Shown: positions 39,883 through 49,515 of the stretch, piece by piece | How the letters are laid out: each line of letters starts with the position of its first letter | Numbering within the stretch: position 1 is the stretch's first letter | DNA from: Novosphingobium cyanobacteriorum | GTDB lineage: Bacteria; Pseudomonadota; Alphaproteobacteria; Sphingomonadales; Sphingomonadaceae | Reading direction: 5' to 3' | DNA length: 64,000 nucleotides | Assembly (NCBI RefSeq): GCF_029436685.1 | Contig: NZ_JAROCY010000003.1 | Coordinates: forward strand, 248,001-312,000 | Program-made: the position numbers and the translations under genes | Notes under the pieces: generated by a model | The model's database searches: none | Seen by the model: the letters and a program-made list of their open reading frames with translations, nothing else | Told to the model about the DNA's origin: nothing

Positions 39883-42135
39883 GTGGCAGAACTGTCCAGT
39901 TTAGACCCGCTTCCGCTGGTCAGGGGCACCTCGGGTGATGACACCCTTTATGTTTCCAACCGCAGTGATATTTCCGCGTTGTCCGGAAATGACCGGATTG
40001 AAATTGACGGATATGGTCCAGACTTCAGCGTAAACGGCGGCAAGGGCTTTGATACGCTTGGGATCTATGAAGAACATACCTTGGGTGCGGTTTACCGGTT
40101 CAATTCGCTGGTCAGTGTCGAAAAGCTGGAATTCCATGGCAGTTTTGACACCTATCTGGCGGCATTCGTGCAATATTCGGTTCCGGATGGCGCCACCGGT
40201 CAGGTCAACATAAAGCTGCCGGGAGAAATTTCGGGGAGCATCTGCGACGATGAAAGCCTCATTGTCAATGCAACTGGGGGGATGAACAATGCCAGCGTCA
40301 TTTCGTTGCCGAAAATCGTCTTCACGACATCGAACCCCGACTGGCCCGTCGAAAGCCAGAGATTCGAAGAGATAATCCTGCGCGCGGACGACGATCAGGA
40401 CTACACGTTTCGCGCCAACTCCACCATCGCCGACCAGCACGTCCGTCAGACCCTGATTGGCGCGGGAGGCAATGACACTCTGATCGGATCGGCGGGAGAT
40501 GACAATCTGATCGATCACGGCGGCACTGCCACGCAGATGCTGGGCGGCGATGGCGACGACTACATGCTGCTGGATTTCGGCAGGACGGCTGAACCACCAA
40601 CGATTTCCGGTACGATCAACGGTGGGCGGGGCTACGATACCCTAGCGTTGCAGTCGCCTGTGGTGTTCACCGGAAACCTGCAATCCACCGAGGAAGTCGA
40701 CATCCTGTCAACCATGACGCTGAACGGCTCTCTTGGGAAAATCGAAAAACTCGTCCTCGGCCAATACGAAGGTTACCCCTTCGTCGGCTGGCATTCAGCC
40801 GATCTTTACCTGACAAATGCCGTTGAACTTCCAAGGCAGCTTCACCTGAGCGGCGACGGCACGATCTATGTCTCAGGTGCAAGCCAGTTTGATGCAAGCC
40901 ACTGGATAATTGACCCGGACGACGATTACCCTTCGCAGCATCTTGCCATTCAGATTGCCGGCACTGCCGGGGATGACCGTCTCATCGGCTCCAACACCAG
41001 GCTAAGCTTCGATCCATATGACTACCTCCGCTATGGCGACTGGTTCCACGCCACCCTCGGGAACGACGTCATCGATGGAGGCACAAGTCTCGATCTTCTC
41101 GATTTCGACGACGCGACATTTTCAAGTGGCATAACCTTGAACCTCGGCACCGCAGCCGTGCAGGATATTGCTCCCGGCGCAACACTGTCTGTGCGTAACA
41201 TCGAGGAAGTGACCGGTACGTCATTCAACGACACGATCACCGCCGCCGCCTTCGAAAACACAATCCACGGTGGTGGCGGAAACGATGTACTCAAGGCGCG
41301 TGCTGGAACAGGCACTCTGTTCGGCCCACAAGAACTGCCGGTTGGAGACACTCTGTTCGGCGACGGAGGACGCGACCGACTTATCGGATCGACAGCCGGC
41401 GACAAGTTGTATGGCGGCAATGGCAGCGACACCTTGATCGGCGTCAGCGCCAGCAGCGAGACCGGTGGCGACTTCATGTCGGGCGGGGATGGAGACGACC
41501 GCCTGGTCGGGTCCACGGCACACGACACCATCTACGGCGATGCTGGCGATGATGTGCTGCTGGGCAGCTATGGCGAAGCCATCGCCAGCGGAGACTACCT
41601 TTCCGGTGGGGATGGCAATGATCGGCTGACCGGCTCTCTGGCCAGCGACACGCTGGACGGCGGCGCAGGTGACGACATCCTTATCGGCCGGGGCGGTGAC
41701 GGTATCTCGGCGGGCGACACCCTATACGGCGGCGATGGTGACGACCTGCTGGTCGGCGGCATCGGTTCGGATTCGTTCTATACCGGCGCGGGTGAGGACC
41801 ATATCCGCTTCAACGCCATTCCCACCCAACAGGTCTTCGTGGACAAGGTGTGGTGGGACAGCGAAGGGTTGGACCGCATCGAACTCAGCCGGGCGACTTT
41901 CACCGCCTTCGCAAAGTCCGGCGCGCTGTCAGCCGATGCATTCTACACCGGCGCAGGGGTGACCGCCGCGCATGACGAGACCGACCGCATCCTGTATGAC
42001 ACGACATCTGGCATGCTCTTCTACGATGCAGACGGAAACGGCACGGTCAGAGGCGCCATACCAATTGCGCGCTTTTACCCGGTGGACGGCTTGGTCCCGG
42101 TGCTGGAGGCCAGCGATTTCCTGATCGTCGCCTGA
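39883..42135 (+). CDS. RTX-repeat (hemolysin-type Ca-binding) secreted protein
   Basis: A 750-residue protein with no N-terminal signal, starting at GTG 39883 behind GGAGAAAAG. Its N-terminal 400 residues hold scattered beta-rich repeats with D-x-D and GG-x-G-x-D-like turns; from about residue 450 there are clear nonapeptide Ca-binding repeats such as GGNGSDTLIG, GGDGDDRLVG, GDAGDDVLLG and GGDGDDLLVG. The end (GTVRGAIPIARFYPVDGLVP) resembles type I secretion RTX ends. Base composition is lower than the neighbours (29 G/C of 60 at 39961-40020). No type I secretion genes are near. Function (adhesin, protease-less S-layer or toxin) is unknown. Confidence 0.85.
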   Translation: MAELSSLDPLPLVRGTSGDDTLYVSNRSDISALSGNDRIEIDGYGPDFSVNGGKGFDTLGIYEEHTLGAVYRFNSLVSVEKLEFHGSFDTYLAAFVQYSVPDGATGQVNIKLPGEISGSICDDESLIVNATGGMNNASVISLPKIVFTTSNPDWPVESQRFEEIILRADDDQDYTFRANSTIADQHVRQTLIGAGGNDTLIGSAGDDNLIDHGGTATQMLGGDGDDYMLLDFGRTAEPPTISGTINGGRGYDTLALQSPVVFTGNLQSTEEVDILSTMTLNGSLGKIEKLVLGQYEGYPFVGWHSADLYLTNAVELPRQLHLSGDGTIYVSGASQFDASHWIIDPDDDYPSQHLAIQIAGTAGDDRLIGSNTRLSFDPYDYLRYGDWFHATLGNDVIDGGTSLDLLDFDDATFSSGITLNLGTAAVQDIAPGATLSVRNIEEVTGTSFNDTITAAAFENTIHGGGGNDVLKARAGTGTLFGPQELPVGDTLFGDGGRDRLIGSTAGDKLYGGNGSDTLIGVSASSETGGDFMSGGDGDDRLVGSTAHDTIYGDAGDDVLLGSYGEAIASGDYLSGGDGNDRLTGSLASDTLDGGAGDDILIGRGGDGISAGDTLYGGDGDDLLVGGIGSDSFYTGAGEDHIRFNAIPTQQVFVDKVWWDSEGLDRIELSRATFTAFAKSGALSADAFYTGAGVTAAHDETDRILYDTTSGMLFYDADGNGTVRGAIPIARFYPVDGLVPVLEASDFLIVA

Positions 42136-42141
42136 TCGGTC

Positions 42142-42163
42142 GGCCCGCCGCGTGCGGCGGGCC
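42142..42163. terminator. 9-bp hairpin between RTX gene and convergent lipoprotein gene
   Basis: GGCCCGCCG and CGGCGGGCC form a perfect stem around CGTG, seven bases past the RTX stop. There is no T run on the forward side. It lies between two convergent genes and could end both transcripts. Confidence 0.55.
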
Positions 42164-42183
42164 CAGACCTTAACGGCGCGCCA

Positions 42184-42855
42184 TCAACGCCGCGCGTTGT
42201 ACGCCAGCTGGTCGTTGGTCAGCTGGAAGCCCACCAGGTGCTCGAAGCTCGCCTTGGCCAGCGCGGCCTTCACGTCGGGCTGGGACAGCGGGTCGATCGC
42301 GGCGTCGGAATCGCCCGCCTTGCGCTTCTTGGTCAGGCGGTCACGGATTTCCTTCGGCAGCGTCGCCTCGGCGCGATCGACATAGGAATCGGCCGTGCCG
42401 CGCGCTTGGGCGCGTTCCTGCCCGTCGGCAAAGTCGATGCCCACGGTGCCGATGCGCTTGGCGATCACCGCCGTGCCGCCGCGCATCACCACCGAGAAAT
42501 AGGGCAGGTCCACATGGCGCGCGCCGCGCGTGTCGCTGCGGCGGGCCAGCACATCGAACGTGGCGACGGTGTGCAGCTTCTCCCCGCCGCTGGCGTCATC
42601 GCAGGTGGAGCGCAGGTTGGTGATCACTCCGGTCACGTCGATGGCGGCCGAATCGGTGCGCGAAGGATCGCTGAACAGGGTGATGTCGCCGGTCATCTCG
42701 GGGATCTGCACCACCGGGCACGGGCTGCGCAGCGCGGTCACGCCAACACTGTCGTCCACCACCAGTTCGCCCTTGTTCTTGGCACAGGCGCCCAGCGCGA
42801 GCGCGGCCAGCAGCGGAGCGCCGGTCAAGGCAAGGCGGCGGAACGTGGGCGTCAT
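42184..42855 (-). CDS. lipoprotein, unknown function
   Basis: A 223-residue lipoprotein: signal peptide with lipobox LGAC (LTGAPLLAALALGAC), then a beta-rich domain with CPVVQIPEMTGDITLFSDPS and RSTCDDASGGEKLHTVATFD, and a C-terminal helical part. I use the Met at 42855, the start of the signal peptide, not the longer frame. Similar lipoproteins are common in sphingomonads, but I cannot name a function. It ends against the RTX gene. Confidence 0.7.
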   Translation of the reverse strand: MTPTFRRLALTGAPLLAALALGACAKNKGELVVDDSVGVTALRSPCPVVQIPEMTGDITLFSDPSRTDSAAIDVTGVITNLRSTCDDASGGEKLHTVATFDVLARRSDTRGARHVDLPYFSVVMRGGTAVIAKRIGTVGIDFADGQERAQARGTADSYVDRAEATLPKEIRDRLTKKRKAGDSDAAIDPLSQPDVKAALAKASFEHLVGFQLTNDQLAYNARR

Positions 42856-43032
42856 GGGCTTTCCTGTCTGTGCGCCGCCACCCCAAAGGGCGCGCAGGCG
42901 TGATTTGCGGTCACCTCTACCCACGGCGGGCGCGTTCGGCAATGCTTGGCCGAGGCGGTGCCCAGCGCTTCCTGAGGGTTTCCACCATCAGCCGGGTTTG
43001 AAAGGCTCTGCCTCGCTGCTAAGGCGGGCAGC

Positions 43033-43995
43033 ATGAACGCCAGCTTTCCATCCATCGACCTTCCCCCGCTCAAGCTGCTGATCGCGGCACCGCGCGGTTT
43101 CTGCGCCGGGGTGGACCGCGCCATCGAGATCGTGGAACGTTCGATCGAACGCTTCGGCGCCCCGGTCTATGTGCGGCACGAGATCGTGCACAACCGCTAT
43201 GTGGTGGATAGCCTGAAGGCCAAGGGCGCGGTTTTCGTGGAGGAACTGGATCAGGTGCCCGATGGCGCGCCGGTGGTCTTTTCCGCGCATGGCGTGCCCA
43301 AGGTGGTGCCGGCCGAGGCCACGTCACGCGGGCTCGATTGGCTCGATGCCACATGCCCGCTGGTCAGCAAGGTCCATCGCCAGGCCGAACGCAAGGTGGA
43401 ACAGGGCAAGCATATCCTGTTCATCGGCCACAAGGGCCACCCCGAAGTGATCGGCACGATGGGCCAAGTTCCGCCGGGATCGATCACGCTGGTGGAAACC
43501 ACCGAGGACGTGGCGAAGCTCGATTTTCCCGAAAATGCCCCCCTCGCCTTCCTCACCCAGACTACCCTCTCGGTGGACGATACGGCCGAGATCATCGCCG
43601 TGCTGCGCGCGCGCTTTCCGCAGATCGCCGGACCGCGCGCAGAGGACATCTGCTATGCCACCTCGAACCGTCAGGCCGCGGTAAAGGCCATTGCCCCGCA
43701 GTGTGACCTGGTGCTGGTGATCGGCGCGCCGAACAGTTCCAATTCGCTGCGGCTGGTCGAAGTGGCCGAGCGCGAAGGGGCAAGATCGCGCCTGATCCAG
43801 CGCGCTGACGAGATCGAGCCCGAGTGGCTGGACGGGGTGCAGACGCTGGGCCTGACCGCCGGCGCTTCCGCCCCAGAAGTGCTGGTGCGCGAAGTGGTCG
43901 CCAGGATCGCCACATGGCGCAGCGTGACCGAGGAAACGGTGAAGACCGCCGAGGAGAACATGGTGTTCAAGCTGCCGCGCCAACTGGCGGACTGA
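43033..43995 (+). CDS. ispH: 4-hydroxy-3-methylbut-2-enyl diphosphate reductase
   Basis: A 320-residue [4Fe-4S] enzyme giving IPP and DMAPP in the last step of the MEP isoprenoid pathway. The three cluster cysteines are present: Cys24 in [11 protein letters not shown], Cys108 in [10 protein letters not shown] and Cys207 in [10 protein letters not shown]. Substrate-binding HGVPK, GHPEV and APNSSNS motifs are also seen. Its stop is ten bases before thrB, and the order ispH-thrB-rnhA is the usual alphaproteobacterial one. Confidence 0.97.
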   Translation: MNASFPSIDLPPLKLLIAAPRGFCAGVDRAIEIVERSIERFGAPVYVRHEIVHNRYVVDSLKAKGAVFVEELDQVPDGAPVVFSAHGVPKVVPAEATSRGLDWLDATCPLVSKVHRQAERKVEQGKHILFIGHKGHPEVIGTMGQVPPGSITLVETTEDVAKLDFPENAPLAFLTQTTLSVDDTAEIIAVLRARFPQIAGPRAEDICYATSNRQAAVKAIAPQCDLVLVIGAPNSSNSLRLVEVAEREGARSRLIQRADEIEPEWLDGVQTLGLTAGASAPEVLVREVVARIATWRSVTEETVKTAEENMVFKLPRQLAD

Positions 43996-44005
43996 GGCGA
44001 AGATC

Positions 44006-44977
44006 ATGGCTGTCTACACACACCTCGGCGCCGAGGACATGGCCGAGCTGGTTTCCGCGTTCGACATCGGCACGCTGGTTTCGGCCAAGGGCATTGCCGA
44101 GGGCGTGTCCAATTCCAACTGGCTGCTCGACACCACCGGCAGGGATGGCGCGGGTGCGCGCTTTATCCTCACCATGTATGAATTCCGCATCGAGCTGGAA
44201 GACCTGCCCTATTTCCTCTCGCTGCTCGATCACCTGGCGGCGCAGGGCTGCCCGGTGCCGCGCACGATCCACGATCGCGAAGGCGCGCTCTATCGCATGC
44301 GCGGGGACAAGGCGCTGGCGTTGATCGAATTCCTGCCCGGCGTTTCGGTGAATGAACCGACCGCGGCCCAGGCGCGCGCGGTTGGGGCGGAACTCGCGCG
44401 GATGCACTTGTGCGCGGCGGGCTTTGTCGGAACACGCGCCAATGGCATGGGCGTGGCCGAATGGCAGCGCCTGGCCGCGGCATGCGGGCCGGACGGGCTC
44501 GCAGGGATCGACCCGGCGCTGGCTGATATGGTCGCGCAGGACCTGCCCCGGCTGTCGGCGCACTGGCCGCAGGGGCTGCCCACCGGCGTGATCCATGCCG
44601 ATCTGTTTCCTGACAACGTCCTGATGCTGGGCGAACGGGTGACGGGCCTGATCGACTTCTACTTCGCCTGCAACGACCTGCTCGCCTATGACGTCGCGGT
44701 GACCCATGCCGCGTGGAGCTTTGACGCCAGCGGGCGAAGCTTCAATGCCGCGATCGGCGCGGCGCTGCTGGAAGGCTACGAAAGCCAGCGTCCCCTTTCC
44801 GCCAATGAGCGCGCGGCGCTGCCGCTGCTGGCGCAGGGGGCGTCGATGCGCTTTGCGATGAGCCGCGCCTTTGACTGGCTGAACACCCCGGCCGATGCGC
44901 TGGTGACGCGCAAGGACCCGATGGCCTTCGCCCGGCGGCTGGCGTTCTACCGCGAAAATCCGGGCGTTTTCGCGTGA
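44006..44977 (+). CDS. thrB: homoserine kinase (APH-fold type)
   Basis: A 323-residue kinase that phosphorylates homoserine for threonine synthesis. It belongs to the aminoglycoside-phosphotransferase-like type of alphaproteobacteria, not the GHMP type. Visible blocks: [15 protein letters not shown] start, [12 protein letters not shown], the catalytic loop [13 protein letters not shown] near residue 195 and the metal-binding [10 protein letters not shown] near residue 215. It overlaps rnhA by four bases (GTGA). Confidence 0.95.
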   Translation: MAVYTHLGAEDMAELVSAFDIGTLVSAKGIAEGVSNSNWLLDTTGRDGAGARFILTMYEFRIELEDLPYFLSLLDHLAAQGCPVPRTIHDREGALYRMRGDKALALIEFLPGVSVNEPTAAQARAVGAELARMHLCAAGFVGTRANGMGVAEWQRLAAACGPDGLAGIDPALADMVAQDLPRLSAHWPQGLPTGVIHADLFPDNVLMLGERVTGLIDFYFACNDLLAYDVAVTHAAWSFDASGRSFNAAIGAALLEGYESQRPLSANERAALPLLAQGASMRFAMSRAFDWLNTPADALVTRKDPMAFARRLAFYRENPGVFA

Positions 44978-45405
44978 AGCACGTGGAAATCTTCACCGAT
45001 GGCGCGTGCAAGGGCAATCCCGGCAAGGGCGGCTGGGGGGCGCTGTTGCGGATGGGCGAGTTCGAGAAGGAGTTGGCTGGTTCCGAAAAGGAGACGACCA
45101 ACAACCGCATGGAGCTGATGGGCGCGATCAAGGCGCTGGAGGCGCTGAACCAGCCGTGCCGGGTGACGCTGCACACCGACAGCAAGTATGTGCTCGACGG
45201 CATTACCAAGTGGGTCTTCGGCTGGCAGAAAAAGGGCTGGAAAACAGCGGATAACAAGCCGGTGAAGAACGAGGATCTGTGGCGCGCGCTGGTGGCGGCG
45301 GCAAAGCAGCACAAGATCGAATGGGTGTGGGTGAAGGGCCACGACGGCCATCCGGAGAACGAGCGCGTGGACAAGCTGGCCAGCGACGCAGCCATCGCCG
45401 CCTGA
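44974..45405 (+). CDS. rnhA: ribonuclease HI
   Basis: A 143-residue enzyme that cuts RNA in RNA-DNA hybrids. All four acidic residues are visible: Asp9 ([11 protein letters not shown]), Glu47 (NNRMELMG), Asp69 (HTDSKYV) and Asp133 (RVDKLA), with His123 in VKGHDGH. GTG start overlaps the thrB stop. Translation is coupled to thrB as in many relatives. Confidence 0.97.
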   Translation: MKHVEIFTDGACKGNPGKGGWGALLRMGEFEKELAGSEKETTNNRMELMGAIKALEALNQPCRVTLHTDSKYVLDGITKWVFGWQKKGWKTADNKPVKNEDLWRALVAAAKQHKIEWVWVKGHDGHPENERVDKLASDAAIAA

Positions 45406-45439
45406 CCCCGAATCCCCGCAAATTGACGTGAGTTGAGAG

Positions 45440-45481
45440 GGGGCTGAGAACGACTGAGGCGGGGTTGAGATCGACTGAGGC
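45440..45481. repeat. two tandem 21-bp repeats
   Basis: GGGGCTGAGAACGACTGAGGC at 45440-45460 is followed directly by a second copy (45461-45481) with two changes, in the spacer between rnhA and a DUF1508 gene. A weaker TGAGTTGAGAG lies just before. Role unknown; a young duplication is the simplest explanation. Confidence 0.6.
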
Positions 45482-45514
45482 CCGCTGAAGCACCGTTGAT
45501 GCAGCCCTGCCGGA

Positions 45515-45697
45515 CTACTCCGTCGTCGTATCGACCACCTCGGCACCGGGGCCGTTCTTGAGGATGGATTCGATCGCGTTCTTCGCACTGGCCTTCGAGC
45601 TGTAGCCCTCGGTCCAGAAGATGGTTTCGCTGTTGTGGCAGAAGTAGGCGACGAACTCGCCGGCCTTGTTCTTGCGGATCTCGAAACGGTGCGCCAT
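45515..45697 (-). CDS. YegP/DUF1508-family small protein
   Basis: A 60-residue protein, one copy of the DUF1508 fold: FEIRKNKAGEFVAYFCHNSE and the GYSSKASAKNAIESIL helix. I use the Met at 45697 (MAHRFEIRK) because GGGAGAG precedes it; the frame extends further. Its function is not established. The product ends in an acidic VVDTTTE tail. Confidence 0.8.
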   Translation of the reverse strand: MAHRFEIRKNKAGEFVAYFCHNSETIFWTEGYSSKASAKNAIESILKNGPGAEVVDTTTE

Positions 45698-45777
45698 CGC
45701 AATGCTCTCCCAAAGCAGGAACGGTCCTGCCGGGATCATATCACGCCATCGGCCCAATGCCTGCGAAAAAACGAATC

Positions 45778-46878
45778 CTATCCGGACCGGGCGAAGCGCG
45801 CCGGGGAATAGCGCGCCGGGTCCAGCCCTGCGGTCAACGCATCGCGATCCAGCCCCAGCAGCAGCTGCGCACCCAGCCGGGCGGCGGCGGGCGCGGTCTG
45901 GATGCCATAGCCACCCTGCCCTGCGAACCAGAAGAAGCCGGGCAGCGCGGGGTCGAAGCCATAGACTGGCAGGCGATCGGGCGAGAAGCTGCGCAGCCCC
46001 GCCCAGCGGCGCTCCACCGCCTCGATCTTCCAGTCCACCACCTGCTGCATCCGATCGATGGCCACGGCGACGTCCAGCTCCTCGGGCGCGGCATCGCGCG
46101 GCACGTCGGGCGTCTCGTCATGCGGGGAGAGCCAGAGGCGGCCGGCCTGCGGCTTGAAATAGAAGTCCTCGTTGATGCCCAGCGTCAACGGCAGGTCCAC
46201 CGGCGGTTCAGGGGCAACGCGCAGCTGGACCACGGTGCGGCGCAAGGGCGCGATGCCGAGCGGAGCGGCGCCCGCCATTTCGGCCAGCCCATCGGCCCAG
46301 GCCCCGGCGGCATCGACGACGATCCCGGCCCGCGCCTCCCCCCCCGGCCAGACCACGCGCCAGCCCGCGCCTTCACGCACCAGCGCCTCAACCCGCGCGC
46401 GGACGCGCAGGACGGTGCCGGTGCGGCGCGAGGCGGCGAGATAGTGCTGGTGCAGGCCGGCCACGTCGATATCGGCGCAGTCCGGCTCCCACGATCCCAC
46501 GGTCCATTCCGGCTTCAGCCCCGGCACGATCCGTTCAAGTTCCGCACGGCCGAGCAGGCGCACGTTGGCGCCTACGGCGGCAAAGCGATCGACGAAGGCT
46601 TCGACCTTTGCCCGGTCTTCCTCGCGCCCGATATTGAGTCCGCCGCGCGGGGAAAGGTAGCCGCCTTCGCGCAGGAAGCGGCCCGAAGCCTCGGTCAGCG
46701 GATAGACGCCCGGCCCGCCATAGGCCTCTTCCCAGAAGGCGGCGGAGCGGCCGGTGGTGTGATAGCCCGGTGCATCCTCCGCTTCTACCAGAAGGACGGT
46801 GGCATGGGGGGCGCATTCGGCGGCCAGGCTGGCCCCGGCCATGCCGGCGCCGACAATTGCGATATCGAACTGATCCAT
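45778..46878 (-). CDS. FAD-dependent oxidoreductase of the DAO family
   Basis: A 366-residue flavoprotein. It starts with the dinucleotide-binding DIAIVGAGMAGASLAAE and keeps the DAO layout: GYHTTGRSAAFW, a middle VDAAGAWAD motif and the C-terminal GFFWFAGQGGYGIQTAPAA. Substrate is probably an amino or hydroxy acid; not deducible. Its start is seven bases beyond the stop of the alpha/beta hydrolase gene on the same strand, so the two are one transcript. Confidence 0.87.
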   Translation of the reverse strand: MDQFDIAIVGAGMAGASLAAECAPHATVLLVEAEDAPGYHTTGRSAAFWEEAYGGPGVYPLTEASGRFLREGGYLSPRGGLNIGREEDRAKVEAFVDRFAAVGANVRLLGRAELERIVPGLKPEWTVGSWEPDCADIDVAGLHQHYLAASRRTGTVLRVRARVEALVREGAGWRVVWPGGEARAGIVVDAAGAWADGLAEMAGAAPLGIAPLRRTVVQLRVAPEPPVDLPLTLGINEDFYFKPQAGRLWLSPHDETPDVPRDAAPEELDVAVAIDRMQQVVDWKIEAVERRWAGLRSFSPDRLPVYGFDPALPGFFWFAGQGGYGIQTAPAAARLGAQLLLGLDRDALTAGLDPARYSPARFARSG

Positions 46879-46885
46879 TGCGCGC

Positions 46886-47833
46886 TCAGCCCTGCGCCCC
46901 CGGCGCGGCGCGGTCAAGAAAGCTGTCGATGGCGGCCAATGCCCTTTCGCGCACGCCATCTTCCTCACGCAGGATCTCGTGCGCCGCCTCACGCCCGAAG
47001 GCCACCAGTTCGGCATGAGGCAGGCGCGCGGCAGCCTGTTCTATGGGTTTCCACGCCACCAGCGCATCGAAGCGGGTGGCAAGGATCAGCAGAGGCACCT
47101 GCACCGCCTCAAGCACGCCGGGGGCGGACAGGCGCGCGATCGAATCCGCACCGCGTTCCGCCCAGCGCCATGTGCCCGGCCCCATCGCCAGATCGGGGCG
47201 GTGTTCGCGCCACCACACCTCGTCAGCATAGCGGGCATCATCATGCGTCAACAGGTTCTGCCGCCCGTGAACGGAGGCGCCCGGCTTCTCGCTGCTTTTC
47301 CACGCCATGCGCCCCGGGTCACCGATTCGGCACATGAAGCGGCCCAGCCTTTGCTGCCATGCCAGCGGCAGCGGATTGATGAATCCCAGCATCGGGGCGC
47401 TTAAAAGTCCCGCAACAGGATTAATGCGTTTTTCCGCGATGGCCCGCAAAACGAGGTGACCGCCCATCGAATGGCCGGCGATCACGTGTGGTCCAGGCGT
47501 CTCCTGCACCCATTGTTCCCACAGGGTGGCAAGGTCATCCACCCATACCGAAAAGTCGCTGACATCGCCCGCCAGCGGGTTGTTGCCATAGCGGCCGGAG
47601 CCTGCCTGCCAGCGCCAGTCCGACGCGGTGACGCGCCAGCCCTTCTGGTGCCAGTAGTCCAGCGTTTCCAGATACTTCTCGTAGTAGTCGCCCCGCCCCG
47701 GCAGGAACAGGATGGAGCCACGCGGCGCATCGGCGCGCGCGCCCGGCCAATCGATGCGGCGGATGGCGTGGCCATCGCGCGCATGCCAGCGCGTTTCCAC
47801 GGCATGGGCCGGAATGGCTCTTCGATCGAACAT
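46886..47833 (-). CDS. alpha/beta hydrolase (monoglyceride lipase/lysophospholipase-like)
   Basis: A 315-residue serine hydrolase with ILFLPGRGDYYEKYLETLDY, the nucleophile elbow GHSMGG (Ser near residue 112), an acid in ATRFDALVAW and a late His in EAAHEILREED. This resembles the PldB/monoglyceride lipase group. The ATG at 47833 has GGAG seven bases upstream; longer frames to 48328 are probably not used. It leads the FAD oxidoreductase on the same strand and diverges from cpaA. Confidence 0.86.
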   Translation of the reverse strand: MFDRRAIPAHAVETRWHARDGHAIRRIDWPGARADAPRGSILFLPGRGDYYEKYLETLDYWHQKGWRVTASDWRWQAGSGRYGNNPLAGDVSDFSVWVDDLATLWEQWVQETPGPHVIAGHSMGGHLVLRAIAEKRINPVAGLLSAPMLGFINPLPLAWQQRLGRFMCRIGDPGRMAWKSSEKPGASVHGRQNLLTHDDARYADEVWWREHRPDLAMGPGTWRWAERGADSIARLSAPGVLEAVQVPLLILATRFDALVAWKPIEQAAARLPHAELVAFGREAAHEILREEDGVRERALAAIDSFLDRAAPGAQG

Positions 47834-47924
47834 AGGCTCCACGCGAAGGCGCTCCCCGACCTGACCTGCATCCAAGCAAAGCCGGGCCAATTCTTGGTTA
47901 CCGTTTGGTAAGTGATTATCCCGT

Positions 47925-48425
47925 ATGGCTGTCCCCATGCAGGACACACCCATCGTGTACGGACTGGTCGGAGCCTTGGCAATCGCGCTGCTGATTGCCG
48001 CGTTCACCGATATCCAGCGCCGCCAGATCGACAACTGGCTCAATGCCGGCGTGGCGCTTGCCGCGCCGCTGTTCTGGTGGGCCACCGGCCTGCACCTGTG
48101 GCCCGACGTGGCGCTGCAGCTGGGCGTGGCGCTGGCGACCTTCGTGGTTCTGGCGGGCCTGTTCGCGATCAAGGCGATGGGGGGCGGCGATGTGAAGCTG
48201 CTCACCGCGCTGGCACTGTGGCTGCCGTGGCAGCCGTTCGTGAAGCTGCTGCTGATCATGGCCATCGCCGGAGGTGTGCTGACCGTGGTTCTGGGCATGT
48301 GGCACGTGACGCGGCGGCGCAAGGACAAGCTGAAAATTCCCTACGGCGTGGCCATCGCAGGCGCCGGATTGTGGGTGCTGGGCACCACCAACTGGGCTGC
48401 GTTGCACGCAGCTACAGGGGGATAG
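47925..48425 (+). CDS. cpaA: prepilin peptidase of the tad/cpa system
   Basis: A 166-residue integral membrane aspartyl protease that cleaves Flp prepilin leaders. Both catalytic Asp are in place: Asp29 in FTDIQRRQIDN and Asp89 in GGGDVKLLTAL. It lacks the N-terminal methyltransferase domain of PilD, as CpaA/TadV proteins do. ATG 47925 or 47937 are possible starts. cpaB follows after 61 bases. Confidence 0.9.
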   Translation: MAVPMQDTPIVYGLVGALAIALLIAAFTDIQRRQIDNWLNAGVALAAPLFWWATGLHLWPDVALQLGVALATFVVLAGLFAIKAMGGGDVKLLTALALWLPWQPFVKLLLIMAIAGGVLTVVLGMWHVTRRRKDKLKIPYGVAIAGAGLWVLGTTNWAALHAATGG

Positions 48426-48486
48426 GTCAATCTTAACCAATTTGCCCGATGGATGCGGGCTGGTCTTCAAGGGCGGGATGTAAGCC

Positions 48487-49515
48487 ATGGACAAGAAGAA
48501 GCTGTTGCTGCTGGTGGGGGCGCTGATCGTGGCGATCGGCACGGCCTTTGCCGCCAGGAGCCTGTTTGCCGGGGCTTCTACCCCGCAGGCGGAGGCCGCA
48601 GCCAAGGTGCCGCAGGGCCCCAAGGTGTTGGTTGCGCAACGTGCGCTGCCGGTCGGCACGATCGTGACGGCAGATGCCATCTCGTTCCAGCCCTGGCCTA
48701 AGGATCTTGTCCAGGACGCCTACTTCGCGGAAGGCGAGGCCGACATGTCCAAGTTGCTGGGCACTGTCGTACGCAACCCGATCACGGCTGGAGAGCCGGT
48801 GACGCAGGGCTCGCTGGTCGCCCCCGGTGACCGCGGCTTCCTGGCCGCCGCGCTCGGGCCCGGCATGCGCGCCGTCACCATTCCGGTGAGCGCCCGTACC
48901 GGCGTGGCCGGCTTCGTGTTCCCGGGTGACCACATCGACCTCGTGCTCACCCAGACGGTGAAGGCCGGCGGTGGCCAGGCGCTGAAGGCATCGGAGACGA
49001 TCCTGAAGAACCTGCGCGTTCTCGCCACCGACCAATCGACCGAACAGGAGACCATCGAAGGCAAGACCCGCGTCCGCACCTTCAGCACCGTGACCCTGGA
49101 AGTGACGCCCAAGATCGCCGAGCAGGTGGCCGTGGCGCAGACCATCGGCACGATCAGCCTCTCGCTGCGCTCCATCGCCGACAATTCGGCCGAGCTGGAA
49201 CAGGCTCTTGCATCCGGCGCGGTGAAGGTGCCCGCCGGCATGACCAAGGCCCAGGAAGAGGCGCTGCTGAAGACGGCGCTTTCCCGCCCGATCGACAAGG
49301 GCAGCAGCTTCGTGACCGGCGGTGACGTTTCGCGCTTCCAGCGCAAGACCATGCCTTCGATGTCCGCCATCAACGGCATGCCCGAAGCGCCGCCGCCTTC
49401 GTATGGCTCCGCGATGGGCCGCCCCTCTGGTCCCTCGATCGTGATCCGCACCGGCCCGGTCGTGAACGTGACCCGCGGCAAGGAAACCCAGACCGTGACG
49501 GTGGGAGGCAACTGA
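48487..49515 (+). CDS. cpaB: Flp pilus assembly protein CpaB
   Basis: A 342-residue periplasmic assembly protein with an N-terminal membrane anchor (KKLLLLVGALIVAIGTAFAA), a SAF-like domain (VAQRALPVGTIVTADAIS, NPITAGEPVTQGSLV) and the RcpC/CpaB block (MRAVTIPVSARTGVAGFVFP, GDHIDLVLT). It overlaps cpaC by one base (TGATG). With the secretin, it forms the outer part of the tad secretion machine. Confidence 0.93.
   Translation: MDKKKLLLLVGALIVAIGTAFAARSLFAGASTPQAEAAAKVPQGPKVLVAQRALPVGTIVTADAISFQPWPKDLVQDAYFAEGEADMSKLLGTVVRNPITAGEPVTQGSLVAPGDRGFLAAALGPGMRAVTIPVSARTGVAGFVFPGDHIDLVLTQTVKAGGGQALKASETILKNLRVLATDQSTEQETIEGKTRVRTFSTVTLEVTPKIAEQVAVAQTIGTISLSLRSIADNSAELEQALASGAVKVPAGMTKAQEEALLKTALSRPIDKGSSFVTGGDVSRFQRKTMPSMSAINGMPEAPPPSYGSAMGRPSGPSIVIRTGPVVNVTRGKETQTVTVGGN

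Noticed and set aside
45440..45481. CTGAGA-containing repeat as part of a TPP riboswitch
   Set aside because: The other conserved TPP elements are absent, the motif repeats in tandem, and the downstream gene on that strand is not a thiamine gene. The region before thiL (60172-60362) also lacks these elements.
48426..48486. CtrA-type TTAA-N7-TTAA box before cpaB
   Set aside because: Only one half-site (TTAACC) is present near 48433.
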